Positions 16,705 through 26,091 of a DNA stretch of 64,000 nt are shown piece after piece (within the stretch, counting starts at the first letter, position 1; each line of letters starts with the position of its first letter). A program made the position numbers and the translations under genes. The stretch comes from Alphaproteobacteria bacterium. GTDB lineage: Bacteria; Pseudomonadota; Alphaproteobacteria; UBA6615. Location: assembly GCA_021774445.1 (NCBI GenBank), contig JAJFJA010000062.1:62001-126000 (forward strand), given 5' to 3'. The notes beneath the pieces were generated by a model. The model saw nothing but the letters and a program-made list of their open reading frames with translations. It was not told where the DNA came from and ran no database searches.

Positions 16705-18336
16705 CTACGGCGTCTCGCCGTAGTCCCGCGCCGCCGCGTCGGCCGTGACGAAGCCCGCCGCCACGTCCTGTGCCACCCGCGCCCTGTCCCGGGCCTTTGG
16801 GTCGCCGAACCCGCCGCCGCCCGCCTCATGCACGGTCAGAGTGTCGCCCGGTCGCAACACGTAACGGCCCTTCGGCGCCACCTGTTCGCCATTGATGGCA
16901 AAGCGTCGACGCTGCCCATCGCCCCCGCCATGGTAGCCCCGCGCCGGATACACCGTGCGCATGCCGAATAGGGAAACCGTATAGGGATAGCCGGAATCAT
17001 TGCGCAACACCGCCTCTTGCCCCACGCCGCCGCGAAACTCCCCCGGTCCGCCGGTATCCGGCAACAAACGCCGGCGCACGACGGTAATGCCGGTCTCGCT
17101 TTCCCATACTTCGCTCGGCACCACGGCATTGTTGGTGGGTGAGGGCGTCGTTTGCCGCCCATCCAGCCCGGCCATCGCGCCTAGTCCGCCGGCCAGGAAA
17201 TACTGGGTTGCCACGTCCCGTCCGTCCGGCCGCTTGCCTTGTAGCAAGAACAGCGACGCCATCCCTGGTTCCGCCTGCACTCGATCCGGTATCGCCGCCG
17301 CCAGGGCCCCCATGATCAGCGGGACGATAAACCAGCCGATGGTGTGCCGCCCACCGGTAGGGGAGGGCCGCTGGGCGTTTAGAATACAGCCCTCCGGCGC
17401 GGTGACCCGTAGCGGATTGACGGCTCCCTGATTGTTCGGAATGGACGGCGTGGTCAGGCACTTGATGGCGTAGGTCGAAAACGCCCGTGTGTAGCAAAGC
17501 GGTACATTGATCGCCATCGGCACTGACGGCCCGGAGCCGGCAAAATCGATCGCCACCTCGTCACCGTCCACGGTAATGGCAACGGCCAGCGAAACCGCCC
17601 CCTCAACCGCTTCGACATCTACTTCGTTGCGATAGACGCCGTCGGGAATGGCGGCAATGCGTTCCCGGATCGCCCGTTCCGATTGCCGGATCACCCCATC
17701 GGCCAGCGCCCGCAGGTCCGTCAGCCCATACTCCGCCATAAATTCGCGCAATAAGCGTCCGCCGACGGCCGTGCCATTCACATTGGCCATCAGATCGCCG
17801 AAGACCTGGTCCGGCGTCCGCACGTTGACCCGCAGCAGGTCATGAATGTCCTGATTGGGTTCGCCCGCCTGGTAGAGCTTGCAGATCGGCAGGATCAGTC
17901 CTTCCACATAGATCGAGGTCGCCTGCGGCGACAGGCCGGCGCCGCCGATGTCCGGCAAATGGCTGATCGTCATGACGAATCCGATCAGCTCGCCATCGGC
18001 GAACACCGGACGCATCACGCAAATGTCCGGCGTGTGCCCGGTGCCCAGCCAGGGGTCGTTGGTGACCACCACGTCGCCCGGCGCGAGCGTCTCGGCGGGA
18101 AACCGCCTCAGCATATGTTGCATGGTAAAGGGCGCCGTGCCGATAAAGGCCGGCATGCTCAGAGTGGCCTGCGCGATCGACCGGCCCTCGCGATCGAACA
18201 GCACGCAGGCCAAGTCCCAGGCCTCGCGCACCCCGACGGAAAACGACGTACGAACGATTGACAGTAGAATCTCATCGGTAATTGCCGTCAGCCGATCCCA
18301 CATGATGCCCAGATTGACCGGATCGATATCCTTCAC
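16705..18336 (-). CDS. hydantoinase B / 5-oxoprolinase beta-type subunit
   Basis: 543 aa, full length for the HyuB family. It starts DPVNLGIMWDRLTAITDEI and contains family segments such as GDVVVTNDPWLGTGHTPDICV, IDFAGSGPSVPMAINVP, NQGAVNPL and GRHTIGWF. With HyuA it forms ATP-dependent amidohydrolases that open hydantoins, 5-oxoproline or related cyclic amides; the exact substrate cannot be read from sequence. The GTG start at 18336 overlaps the hyuA stop by four bases (GTGA), so translation is probably coupled. It is the last gene of the minus-strand operon ridA, FAD oxidase, hyuA, hyuB. Confidence 0.9.
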   Translation of the reverse strand: MKDIDPVNLGIMWDRLTAITDEILLSIVRTSFSVGVREAWDLACVLFDREGRSIAQATLSMPAFIGTAPFTMQHMLRRFPAETLAPGDVVVTNDPWLGTGHTPDICVMRPVFADGELIGFVMTISHLPDIGGAGLSPQATSIYVEGLILPICKLYQAGEPNQDIHDLLRVNVRTPDQVFGDLMANVNGTAVGGRLLREFMAEYGLTDLRALADGVIRQSERAIRERIAAIPDGVYRNEVDVEAVEGAVSLAVAITVDGDEVAIDFAGSGPSVPMAINVPLCYTRAFSTYAIKCLTTPSIPNNQGAVNPLRVTAPEGCILNAQRPSPTGGRHTIGWFIVPLIMGALAAAIPDRVQAEPGMASLFLLQGKRPDGRDVATQYFLAGGLGAMAGLDGRQTTPSPTNNAVVPSEVWESETGITVVRRRLLPDTGGPGEFRGGVGQEAVLRNDSGYPYTVSLFGMRTVYPARGYHGGGDGQRRRFAINGEQVAPKGRYVLRPGDTLTVHEAGGGGFGDPKARDRARVAQDVAAGFVTADAAARDYGETP

Positions 18337-20429
18337 GATAACGCCTCCTGCTGCACCGTCTGCACGATCAGGTTGCCCAAATCATCGATCACGGCCCGAT
18401 CGCCCACCCCGATGACACAGGTCGATTCCCGCTCCTCGACGAGCGCGGGGCCGGTAAACCTGGCGCCCACCGCAAGCGTGTAGCGGTCATAAACCGGGCA
18501 GCTTACGAAGCCATCGCCCTCGGGGAAATACGCCAGCCGGGTTCCCTTGAGCGCTTGCGGCCCCGGCGCAACGTCCAGCCGATAGTGACCATCGCCGATC
18601 GGTCGTGGCCCCGCTGCCTCGACTTTCCAGTTGATGATCTCGATCGGCTCCTGATCGAAGCTCCTGCCGAACACCGCTTCATAGGCCTCGGCAAACAGGC
18701 TCGGCAGGGCCGCCAGCAGCTCGCTCCCGTGCAGATCCGGTAGACTAACCTCGATTTCATAGCCTTGGCCACGATACCGCATGTCGAGCCAACGACTTAC
18801 CCGGATCTCGTCCTCGGCGATGCCCTCCGGACGAAGGTAATCGCTGACCTCCTCAACCAGCGGCGCAAAGCGCGCGGCCAAATCCTCTGCAGTCAGGTCC
18901 TCGAGAGCCACTCGCTCCGAACGTGCCGTCTCGAATGCCAGCGGACTGATCAGCAGACCCACCGCGGAGGCCACGCCGGCCCCCACCGGAAACACCACCG
19001 TCGGTACCCGCAACTTGCGCGCGACCCGAGCCGCATGGACCGGCCCGGAGCCGCCGAAGGCGACCATGGCGCAACCGCGGTAGTCGAAGCCGCGCTCCGA
19101 CGCGTGGTTACGAAACGCCCGCGCGATATCCTCGTTGACCGTCTCATGAATGCCCCACGCCGCCCGCGCTTCGGAGACGTCGAGCGGTCCGGCCAAGACG
19201 CGCCCAACCACGTCCTTGGTGTGGTCCGTATCCAGCGCCATGTCTCCGCCAAGAAAGAAGTCGGCGCTCAAATAACCAAGCAGCAAATTGGCATCGGTCA
19301 AGGTCGGCTGCTCGCCGCCTTGGCCATAACAGATAGGTCCGGGGTCCGCGCCCGCGCTCCTCGGGCCCACGCGGATCATGCCGCGAATGTCCACATCGGC
19401 GATGCTGCCGCCGCCGGCCCCGATCTCGATCAGATCGATGACCGGTATCTTCGCCGGCAGGCCGCTGCCCATCTTGAAGTCATGCGTCCGCGCCACTTCC
19501 ATTTCATAACGCTTGAGCGGCGCCCCATGGCGGATCAAGGCCCCCTTGGCCGTGGTGCCGCCCATGTCGTAGGCCAGCATGTTCGGCTGCGCCAGCAACG
19601 CCCCCAAATGCGCCGACACCAGCACCCCGGCAGCCGGCCCGGATTCCAGCATTCGCACCGGGTACCGCCGGGCGGTCTGCGGCGTTACCGTGCCGCCGCT
19701 CGACGTCATGATGTACAGCGATCCCTTGAACCCAAGCGCCTCGAGACCGCCCTCTAGCCGGTCGAGATAGCGGTCGAACATCGGTTGCGTGAAGGCGTTC
19801 ATGGTTGTCGTGGTCCAGCGCTCATATTCCCGTATGAACGGAAAGACATCCGCTGAAGTCGAGATATAAAGCGCCGGAAACCGCTTCCGCACGATATCCG
19901 CGATCGCCAGCTCATGCGCCGGGTTGGCGTAGGCGTTCAGCAAGCACACCGCAAGCGCTTCCACCCCGTCGTCTTCGACCAGCTTCTCCACCGTCGCCGC
20001 AACACTCTCCAAGTCGAGCGCCGTCCCGACACGGCCGCCGGCGAGCATACGCTCATCCACTTCGCGCCGAAGCTGTCGGGGCACCAGCGGGTCGGGATAG
20101 GTAATGCGGAGATCATACATGTCGTATCGCCGCTCCATGCCGATATCCAGCACGTCCATGAAACCCGCCGTGCACAGCATGCCGGTCACCGCACCCTTGC
20201 GCTCAATTAACGCATTGGTGATCAAGGTCGTCCCATGGACGACGGCTTCCACCACGCCGATATCGCTGCCGGCCTTGGCCAGCAGCGCCGGCACGCCACT
20301 AAGCACGGCCTCGGAAGGGTCGGCCGGCGTCGTCAGTTGTTTGTGAATAACCAGCCGGCCAGAGCCGACTTCCAGCAGCGCGAAATCGGTAAAGGTCCCG
20401 CCGATATCGATTCCGATCCGAAAACTCAT
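18333..20429 (-). CDS. hydantoinase A / 5-oxoprolinase alpha-type ATPase subunit
   Basis: 698 aa from the ATG at 20429, preceded by AGGA; a GTG at 20435 would add two residues. The actin-like ATPase opening FRIGIDIGGTFTDFALL is diagnostic of HyuA, and further family blocks are present: VVHGTTLITNALIERKGA, ESGPAAGV, DMGGTTAK, IGAGGGSIA, GPRSAGADPGPICYG and VAFGGSGPVHA. It binds ATP and activates the cyclic amide for hydrolysis with HyuB. Known relatives include N-methylhydantoinase, 5-oxoprolinase and acetone carboxylase subunits. The FAD oxidase and ridA upstream point to amino-acid-derived substrates. Confidence 0.92.
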   Translation of the reverse strand: MSFRIGIDIGGTFTDFALLEVGSGRLVIHKQLTTPADPSEAVLSGVPALLAKAGSDIGVVEAVVHGTTLITNALIERKGAVTGMLCTAGFMDVLDIGMERRYDMYDLRITYPDPLVPRQLRREVDERMLAGGRVGTALDLESVAATVEKLVEDDGVEALAVCLLNAYANPAHELAIADIVRKRFPALYISTSADVFPFIREYERWTTTTMNAFTQPMFDRYLDRLEGGLEALGFKGSLYIMTSSGGTVTPQTARRYPVRMLESGPAAGVLVSAHLGALLAQPNMLAYDMGGTTAKGALIRHGAPLKRYEMEVARTHDFKMGSGLPAKIPVIDLIEIGAGGGSIADVDIRGMIRVGPRSAGADPGPICYGQGGEQPTLTDANLLLGYLSADFFLGGDMALDTDHTKDVVGRVLAGPLDVSEARAAWGIHETVNEDIARAFRNHASERGFDYRGCAMVAFGGSGPVHAARVARKLRVPTVVFPVGAGVASAVGLLISPLAFETARSERVALEDLTAEDLAARFAPLVEEVSDYLRPEGIAEDEIRVSRWLDMRYRGQGYEIEVSLPDLHGSELLAALPSLFAEAYEAVFGRSFDQEPIEIINWKVEAAGPRPIGDGHYRLDVAPGPQALKGTRLAYFPEGDGFVSCPVYDRYTLAVGARFTGPALVEERESTCVIGVGDRAVIDDLGNLIVQTVQQEALS

Positions 20430-20463
20430 GGACACATCCTGTTACCCGGGCGGCGGCAAGCCA

Positions 20464-21741
20464 TCATCGGCGTGCCTCGCGCCACCGCGCCAGCGGCACC
20501 GCGACCCGTGGCGCATGTTGCATCACCCGGTGGGCCGGCACCGTCGCCAGTTCGCTTAGCGGCATGGCGAGGCCTCGTCCATGGCCTTGTTGCGCCGCCT
20601 GCGCCAAGACTTGGCCCAGGACGGTCGTCATGGCGATACCACGCCCATTGCACCCCAGCCCGGTGTGCAGTCCGGGCGCCAGCATGTGGAGCCGGGGCAG
20701 GAAGTCCGGGGTCACGGCGGCGGTGCCATGCCAGATATGTTCCACCCGTGGCACCCCGCCAAGGTCGAGCATCCAATCCAGGCGCCGCGCGATGTGACGT
20801 GACATCCGCGCCTCGGCGCCCCACGGCAAGGCCGCCATGCCGCCGCTGATCAAACGGTCGTCCCGATCGAGGCGGAACGAGAAAAGGTTTGTGCTCGTAT
20901 CGGACACGGCTTGTCGGCCCGGCAAGATCCGTCGCGCCTGCGCGTCGGTGATCGGCGCCGTGGCCAGTTGATGCACCGTCAGCGGTATGAAGGATCGCCT
21001 CAGCCGCGGCCATAGCGGACCCACGGTGGCGTTGGTACACAACAGCACCTGATCCGCCCGAACCTGCCCATCTGCCGTCTTCAGTCGCCAGCGACCGGAG
21101 ACCCGTTCCATGTTGGCAAGTCGCGATCTCGTATAAATATGGGCCCCGGCTACCAGTGCCGCTTTGGCTAATCCCCTGGCATATTTCAGCGGATGAAGTT
21201 GACCGCCGCTGCGATCGATCCAGCCGCCGAAGAACTTCTCGCAACCGGTCATCTGCGCCAGTTCGTTGCGCCCCAACAGCGTCACGGGTCGGTCCAGCGC
21301 CGCCCATTCTTCGCATCGGCGTTCCATCGCCTCGACAGCGTCCGCCCGATGCGCGGGTTGAATCCAGCCGCTTTGCTCGGCATCGCAATCTATACCCAGC
21401 CGTTTGATAAGCCCGAATACCGCGTCCCCCGCGCCCCCGATGAGCTTCAGTAGGCGCCCGCCGGCCTCACCACCCAGTCTCGTTTCAACCACATGCGGGT
21501 CCGCCTTGGCAAAATTAGGGACGACGAGGCCGGCATTGCGGCCCGACGCGTATGAACCGATTTCTTCCGCCTCGAGCACGCACACGTCGACGCCTTGTTC
21601 GGCCAAATGCAGCGCCGCGGAAAGCCCGGTGAACCCCGCCCCGACCACTGCCACGTCGGCATTTTGCTCTCCGGCAAGCGCTATGGTTTGCGGCGCTGGA
21701 TCCGCCGTGCTGTGCCACAAGGTCTTGCGAAATTGGTCCAT
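20464..21741 (-). CDS. FAD-dependent amine/D-amino-acid oxidase-type oxidoreductase
   Basis: 425 aa of the DAO superfamily. The N-terminal Rossmann motif is VAVVGAGFTGLSAALHLAE with an acidic end of the second strand (CVLEAEE). The family loop YASGRNAGLV follows, and the C-terminal FAD site is HTGLGCNGRGIAMTTVLG. The overall pattern is closest to the PuuB/OrdL-like group oxidising gamma-glutamylputrescine or related amines, or a D-amino-acid dehydrogenase. The product would be an imine, which fits the ridA gene only 18 bp upstream. A 34-bp gap separates it from hyuA. Confidence 0.88.
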   Translation of the reverse strand: MDQFRKTLWHSTADPAPQTIALAGEQNADVAVVGAGFTGLSAALHLAEQGVDVCVLEAEEIGSYASGRNAGLVVPNFAKADPHVVETRLGGEAGGRLLKLIGGAGDAVFGLIKRLGIDCDAEQSGWIQPAHRADAVEAMERRCEEWAALDRPVTLLGRNELAQMTGCEKFFGGWIDRSGGQLHPLKYARGLAKAALVAGAHIYTRSRLANMERVSGRWRLKTADGQVRADQVLLCTNATVGPLWPRLRRSFIPLTVHQLATAPITDAQARRILPGRQAVSDTSTNLFSFRLDRDDRLISGGMAALPWGAEARMSRHIARRLDWMLDLGGVPRVEHIWHGTAAVTPDFLPRLHMLAPGLHTGLGCNGRGIAMTTVLGQVLAQAAQQGHGRGLAMPLSELATVPAHRVMQHAPRVAVPLARWREARR

Positions 21742-21759
21742 CCGGAAAGCCGGTTGCAG

Positions 21760-22143
21760 CTACCGCCGGCGCAACGCCACGACTTCGATCTCCACCTTCA
21801 TAGCCTCTTCCGCAAACTCGCAAATCATCGTCGTGTTCGTCGGCCGGGTCTCATCGAAGTTTTCTTTCAAAACCCGGCACATATCCGCCACATCCCCGCG
21901 GTCCTTCAGATAGACCCGCACCTGCACCACGTCCTTTAGGGTGGCATCGGCTTCTGCCAAGGCCGTGGTTATCGTCTTCAGAGCCTGCTCGGTCTGCTCG
22001 CCGACGTCGGCGGAAATCGCGCCGGTGGCGAAATCGTAGCCTGTGGTGCCGGACACAAAGACCCAGTCGCCGTCCGCGACGGCCCGCGAATACCCGGCCA
22101 TTTCCTCAAAAATCGAGCCCGACGAAATAAGCTGTCTACCCAT
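21760..22143 (-). CDS. RidA-family imine/enamine deaminase
   Basis: A 127-aa RidA/YjgF domain: VFVSGTTGYDFATGAI, EQTEQALKTITTALAEADATLKDVVQVRVYLKD, and R100 in the TRPTNTT segment, the place of the conserved active-site Arg. RidA proteins hydrolyse reactive 2-imino acids to keto acids and ammonia. The ATG at 22143 has GAGGA five bases upstream; the frame is open further but without family sequence. As first gene of the operon it precedes a FAD oxidase whose imine product it would clear. Its promoter must lie in the AT-rich palindrome region at 22.2 kb. Confidence 0.9.
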   Translation of the reverse strand: MGRQLISSGSIFEEMAGYSRAVADGDWVFVSGTTGYDFATGAISADVGEQTEQALKTITTALAEADATLKDVVQVRVYLKDRGDVADMCRVLKENFDETRPTNTTMICEFAEEAMKVEIEVVALRRR

Positions 22144-22216
22144 CCATATCCTCTTTCTTGCACTCCCCTCCGCCGTCAAGGCCTGGCGGGACGTTGTTGT
22201 GCTTAAGATCCCGAAT

Positions 22217-22238
22217 AATATATGAAGCCTCATATATT
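22217..22238. promoter_or_regulatory. 9-bp palindrome between divergent catabolic operons
   Basis: AATATATGA and TCATATATT are perfect inverted arms around AGCC. The site sits in the AT-rich stretch between ridA (minus) and the TIGR04076 gene (plus). It is a good candidate for an operator controlling both directions; no regulator gene is adjacent. Confidence 0.6.
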
Positions 22239-22290
22239 TGTGGGCAAAATAGCATGCGACCGTACCCCTGCAAAATACCGGAGGCTAGCC

Positions 22291-22638
22291 ATGGCTGACG
22301 ATGAATTCTCAATCTACGACCTCAAGGTCGAATGGCTGCCGGGTGAGCGGCCATGCTGGTGCGGTGCTAAGCCAGGCGATCACTTTACCCTTGAGGGTGA
22401 GAACATCCATTTCCCGGCCGGGCAGAGTTGGTCCATTTATACATTGGCCGCCTTGCTGCCCATGCTCCCGGCCAAGCAGCGTGTCTCTCATCCCAATGAT
22501 TGGATGACCACCGACACCGACGTTGCCTGCCCGGACCCAAGCTGTGGCTCTCGATTTCGTATTTCCCGCACCCAGGAAAGAACGTTCCGCCACTCCGAGA
22601 CCACCGCGGTTCCCTTGAAAAAGCCTGAGGCCAAGTAA
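22291..22638 (+). CDS. TIGR04076-type small cysteine-containing protein
   Basis: 115 aa. EFSIYDLKVEWLPG, CWCGAKPGDHFTLEGENIHFP, the segment YTLAALLPMLPAKQR, then NDWM and ACPDPSCGSRFRI match the pattern I know as the TIGR04076 family, whose function is not established. Two cysteine pairs (CWC and CPDPSC) hint at metal binding. The ATG at 22291 follows GGAGG at the right distance. Its stop shares one base with the aldo/keto reductase start (TAATG), so the two are co-translated. The family often accompanies aldo/keto reductases. Confidence 0.75.
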   Translation: MADDEFSIYDLKVEWLPGERPCWCGAKPGDHFTLEGENIHFPAGQSWSIYTLAALLPMLPAKQRVSHPNDWMTTDTDVACPDPSCGSRFRISRTQERTFRHSETTAVPLKKPEAK

Positions 22639-23681
22639 TGAGCATTATCGAGCGAGCGGAGCTTACCCCCGGCTACAGCGTTTCCCGCTTGCTCAAGGGC
22701 GGTTGGCATCTCGCCGGCGGTCATGGGACCGTGGATCGGGACAACGCCATCAAAGACATGGCCGCCTTCGTCGAGGCCGGCATCACCACCTTTGACTGTG
22801 CCGACCATTACATCGGCGTCGAGGAGATGATCGGCGATTTCCGCACCGCCTATCCCAGCTTGGCATCCCAGGTCCAGATCCACACCAAATTCGTGCCCGA
22901 CTATGACCGTTTGGGTTCCGTCGACATGAATTATGTCGAGGGCATCATCGATCGCTCCTTGCGTCGGCTGAAGGTCGAAACCCTCGATCTTGTCCAGTAC
23001 TACTGGTGGGATACCGACGTACCCGGCTATCTCGAAACCGCCCAGATGCTCTCTGCCCTCCGCGACGCGGGCAAAATCAGGCATCTCGGCGTCACGAATT
23101 TCAATGTGGCGAAACTCCAGCCGCTTCTGGAAGCTGGCATCCCCTTCGTTGCCAACCAGCCGCAATACTCACCCATCGATCTCCGTCCGGAGAACGGCAT
23201 CATCGAGATATCTCAGGCCAACGGCATCAAACAGTTATGTTACGGGACCTTGGCCGGCGGTTTCTTCTCCAAGAATTGGGTCGGCAAACCCGAACCCATG
23301 GGCCCTTTCAAGAACCGCTCTCTCACCAAATACAAGCTCATCATCGAGGATTTCGGTGGTTGGGATCTATTCCAGGAACTTCTTGCGACCTACGCTCGCA
23401 TCGCTGCGCGTTACGACGCCACCATTGGTCAGGTCGCGCTGCGCTGGGTGCTGAGGCGGCCAAATGTCGTCGGCGCCATCGTCGGCGCTACCTCGACCCG
23501 GCACCTCGCCGAAAACACCGGTGTCTTCGCTTTCGAACTGGATGATCAGGATCTCGCCGAGATCAAGGCGATCACCGACCGCCGTACCGGACCCGAGGGC
23601 GACTGCTACGACCTGGAACGCGACAAGACCGGCCGCCACGGCAGCATCATGCGCTACAACCAAAATGAGGGTGGGGTCTAG
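22638..23681 (+). CDS. aldo/keto reductase family oxidoreductase
   Basis: A 347-aa TIM-barrel oxidoreductase. FDCADHYIGVEEMIGDF supplies the catalytic Asp and Tyr region, QIHTKF the Lys, and LDLVQYYWWD the substrate strand. The C-terminal NADP-binding part reads IGQVALRWVLRRPNVVGAIVGATSTRHLAEN. The usual catalytic His after the Lys strand is replaced by Tyr/Trp (QYYWWD), which occurs in some atypical members. It probably reduces an aldehyde or ketone from the neighbouring catabolic pathway. It is co-translated with the TIGR04076 gene. Confidence 0.85.
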   Translation: MSIIERAELTPGYSVSRLLKGGWHLAGGHGTVDRDNAIKDMAAFVEAGITTFDCADHYIGVEEMIGDFRTAYPSLASQVQIHTKFVPDYDRLGSVDMNYVEGIIDRSLRRLKVETLDLVQYYWWDTDVPGYLETAQMLSALRDAGKIRHLGVTNFNVAKLQPLLEAGIPFVANQPQYSPIDLRPENGIIEISQANGIKQLCYGTLAGGFFSKNWVGKPEPMGPFKNRSLTKYKLIIEDFGGWDLFQELLATYARIAARYDATIGQVALRWVLRRPNVVGAIVGATSTRHLAENTGVFAFELDDQDLAEIKAITDRRTGPEGDCYDLERDKTGRHGSIMRYNQNEGGV

Positions 23682-23685
23682 GCCT

Positions 23686-23820
23686 TCAAGCGGTCAGCGC
23701 ATCCAGCGCCGTTCCCGTCACCTCCATTATGCGTAGCTCCGGATCGCTGGACCCATGCCTCCGGTAGAACGCCTGCGCGTCGACATTGCCCGGTGACACG
23801 CACCAAGTAACGAAATCGCC
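23686..23820 (-). pseudogene. C-terminal remnant of a GNAT acetyltransferase
   Basis: Minus-strand codons give WCVSPGNVDAQAFYRRHG followed by about 20 residues to a TGA, a typical GNAT motif B and C-terminus (NVDAQAFYRRHG). Upstream there is no acetyl-CoA-binding region in any frame and no start codon, and the terminator of the binding-protein gene begins about 50 bp away. It therefore looks like the leftover end of a deleted gene. Confidence 0.55.
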
Positions 23821-23869
23821 GCCAGCAGCTCGCCGCCCTGATACGCACGACACCGGTCATTCGCATCCC

Positions 23870-23902
23870 CCAAAAGAAAGAGGCCGGAAAATGTCCGGCC
23901 TC
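23870..23902 (-). terminator. intrinsic terminator of the binding-protein gene
   Basis: On the minus strand GAGGCCGGA and TCCGGCCTC form a 9-bp stem around a 5-base loop. The run TTTCTTTT follows, 28 bp after the stop of the ABC substrate-binding protein gene. Confidence 0.85.
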
Positions 23903-23930
23903 GATCCATACCACCAGAAGCGCGGCGATC

Positions 23931-25214
23931 CTATTGGGTCAGCGCCTTGACGTCCTGCACATCCTGAAGGGAGATTTCCATCACGTTCTGGAAATCGCCG
24001 TCGCGGATCTGCATCCCGACAAACGGCACCGAAACATCGCCATATTCATCGAAGTCGATAGGACCCGTGGCCCCGACGTAGTGGATCTTCTTGCCTTCGT
24101 TGAGCAATTTAATCGCCTTCTTGAACTCCTCAACACCGGCGAAGACCGGCTCGCCTTCCTTGCCTGTGATTTGTCGCACATGCTGAGCCAAGGTCGTGCC
24201 ATCGGCCTGACCACCGGCGGAAATCATGGCCAGCGCAATCAGTGCACCGGCGTCGTAGCCGGATGTTCGTCCCGGACCCTTCGGTGAGAGGTCCCAGCGC
24301 GCCTGATAGTCAGACTCCATCTGCGCCAGTGACGGCGTGTCGGGAGAACCTGGGCTGATGAACCAACCCTCCGCGAAGAACTCATGCCCGATGGTGTCGA
24401 CAAACGCTGAATCGTTCATGCCCTGCGGAAAGACATATTTCTGCGGCCCTTCCAGTCTAAGCCAATCCCGGAAGATCTTCGTCCCGTCCTGCGGCGTGCT
24501 GAGCAGATACAGGCTGTCCGGATTGCCCTCCAAGGCCTTGTTCACCTCGGAGCGGTAAGACACCTGGTCCGCATTGTATTGCACGATATTGCCGACTTCG
24601 CCGCCCAGCGCCTCGTAAGAACGGACGAATTCTGCAACGTTGTTGTTACCCCAATCATTGTTCAGATTGATGATCGCGACTTTCCCCATCCCCGCGTCCG
24701 ACGCCATTTTTGCGGTCGCGACGGCCTGCAGGGAGTCGGCGGGCAGCGTCCTGAAGAACAGGCCTTTCGTCTCGCCGCGGCGTCCCATTTCAGTAAATGT
24801 CGACGACGTCGACGCGGTGGCGATCATCAGCATATTGCTGTTCACGGTGACCGACGTCAGCAGCGGCGCTGTGATACCCGACGAGACCGGTCCGACGATC
24901 GCCGTCACCCCTGCCAGATCGCCCAGCTTCCGCGCTGCGTCGACCGCGACCGAGGCCTGCGTCTGCGAATCCCGCACGTCGTATTTAAACGTGCAGCCAC
25001 TATCACCGACAGCCTCCGAGACCTGTTCGATCGCCAGTTCCGCAGCCTTCGATATCGGCACGCCAAAGGCCCCATAAGACCCGGTGAGCGACAGCACCGA
25101 GCCGATCGTGTAGGTGCAGTCCTGCGCATGTGCCGCCGGGGCCACACCGACCGTCGACCCGGCAAACACCGCGCCCGCCAGGGCCAATGGCCAAAATACT
25201 TTCGAGCTAACCAT
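23931..25214 (-). CDS. ABC transporter substrate-binding protein, HAAT (LivK) type
   Basis: 427 aa with a Sec signal peptide (about residues 1-30, ending AAHAQ), the opening YTIGSVLSLTGSYGAFG, and then the type I periplasmic-binding fold (VTAIVGPVSSGITAPLL, KVAIINLNNDWGNNN, TSGYDAGALIALAM). It captures an amino acid or related compound for the divergent livGFHM genes. Two cysteines of the mature protein (near residues 32 and 74) could form a disulfide. GGAGG lies 6 bases before the ATG. The gene is divergent from its permease genes across a 118-bp promoter region. Confidence 0.9.
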   Translation of the reverse strand: MVSSKVFWPLALAGAVFAGSTVGVAPAAHAQDCTYTIGSVLSLTGSYGAFGVPISKAAELAIEQVSEAVGDSGCTFKYDVRDSQTQASVAVDAARKLGDLAGVTAIVGPVSSGITAPLLTSVTVNSNMLMIATASTSSTFTEMGRRGETKGLFFRTLPADSLQAVATAKMASDAGMGKVAIINLNNDWGNNNVAEFVRSYEALGGEVGNIVQYNADQVSYRSEVNKALEGNPDSLYLLSTPQDGTKIFRDWLRLEGPQKYVFPQGMNDSAFVDTIGHEFFAEGWFISPGSPDTPSLAQMESDYQARWDLSPKGPGRTSGYDAGALIALAMISAGGQADGTTLAQHVRQITGKEGEPVFAGVEEFKKAIKLLNEGKKIHYVGATGPIDFDEYGDVSVPFVGMQIRDGDFQNVMEISLQDVQDVKALTQ

Positions 25215-25332
25215 TCAACGCCTCCCAATCGCTTTCTTCTGACAAGATATTTGCAACTTCATACAATCTTACCATAATAGCCGCCGGCGCAACCATCACG
25301 AAGCCATTCTCGCCGACAGAGCAACCGGGGCA

Positions 25333-26091
25333 ATGCTCAAAATCACTAACCTGGCTAAGGATTTTGGTGGCTTGCGGGCGGTCGACGAGGTGTCGTTCGA
25401 GGTCGGCGAGCGCACTATTACCGGGCTTATCGGCCCCAATGGCGCCGGTAAGACCACCACATTCAACATGGTCGCCGGTATGTTCCCGCCTACCTCCGGC
25501 GAGATATATTTCGCCGGCGAACGCCTCGACGGCAAGCCCGACTACTACGCCTTTCGCAGTGGTTTGGTGCGGACATTCCAGATCCCACGCCCCTTCGGGG
25601 AGATGACCGTTCTGGAAAATCTGATGATGGCGCCCCAGCATCAGCTCGGCGAACAGTTCTGGAATACCTGGTTCCGCATGGGTGCCGTACGCGCCCAGGA
25701 ACGCAAGCTCCGCGACCAGGCGCGAGAGATATTGGAGTTCCTCAACCTCGACCACCTCGCGGGCGAAGCGGCCAAGACTCTTTCCGGCGGCCAGCACAAA
25801 CTCCTCGAACTGGGCCGGGTCCTGATGTCCGACCCCAAAATGATCCTGCTTGATGAGCCCGGCGCCGGGATCAACCCGACCTTGCTGGGTGAGATCGTTG
25901 AACGCATCACCGCCCTCAACGAGCGCGGCATCACCTTCTTGATTATCGAGCACAATATGGATCTGGTGATGAACCTCTGCCAACCCATCCTGGTGATGGC
26001 AAACGGCAAACTGCTGATGGAGGGCGACGCCGATAGCGTGAGGGAGGATCCTCGCGTGCTCGAAGCATTTTTGGGTGGCGTTCCGGCATGA
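25333..26091 (+). CDS. livG: HAAT ABC transporter ATP-binding protein LivG type
   Basis: A 252-aa ATPase with Walker A GPNGAGKTT, signature LSGGQHKLLELG, Walker B MILLDEP and the switch His in IIEHNMD. The insertion after Walker A (FRSGLVRTFQIPRPFGEMTVLENLMMA) is typical of LivG rather than LivF. It drives import together with LivF on the inner face of the membrane. Its stop overlaps the next start by four bases (ATGA), the first of three such overlaps in this operon. The substrate is probably an amino-acid derivative given the neighbours; it is not necessarily leucine. Confidence 0.92.
   Translation: MLKITNLAKDFGGLRAVDEVSFEVGERTITGLIGPNGAGKTTTFNMVAGMFPPTSGEIYFAGERLDGKPDYYAFRSGLVRTFQIPRPFGEMTVLENLMMAPQHQLGEQFWNTWFRMGAVRAQERKLRDQAREILEFLNLDHLAGEAAKTLSGGQHKLLELGRVLMSDPKMILLDEPGAGINPTLLGEIVERITALNERGITFLIIEHNMDLVMNLCQPILVMANGKLLMEGDADSVREDPRVLEAFLGGVPA

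Noticed and set aside
18765..19757. 330-codon open frame on the plus strand
   Set aside because: It is entirely antisense to hyuA, whose family motifs are unmistakable; the frame is open because of the codon bias of the real gene.
25207..25983. 258-codon open frame on the minus strand
   Set aside because: It is antisense to livG, with no ribosome site and no recognisable domain.
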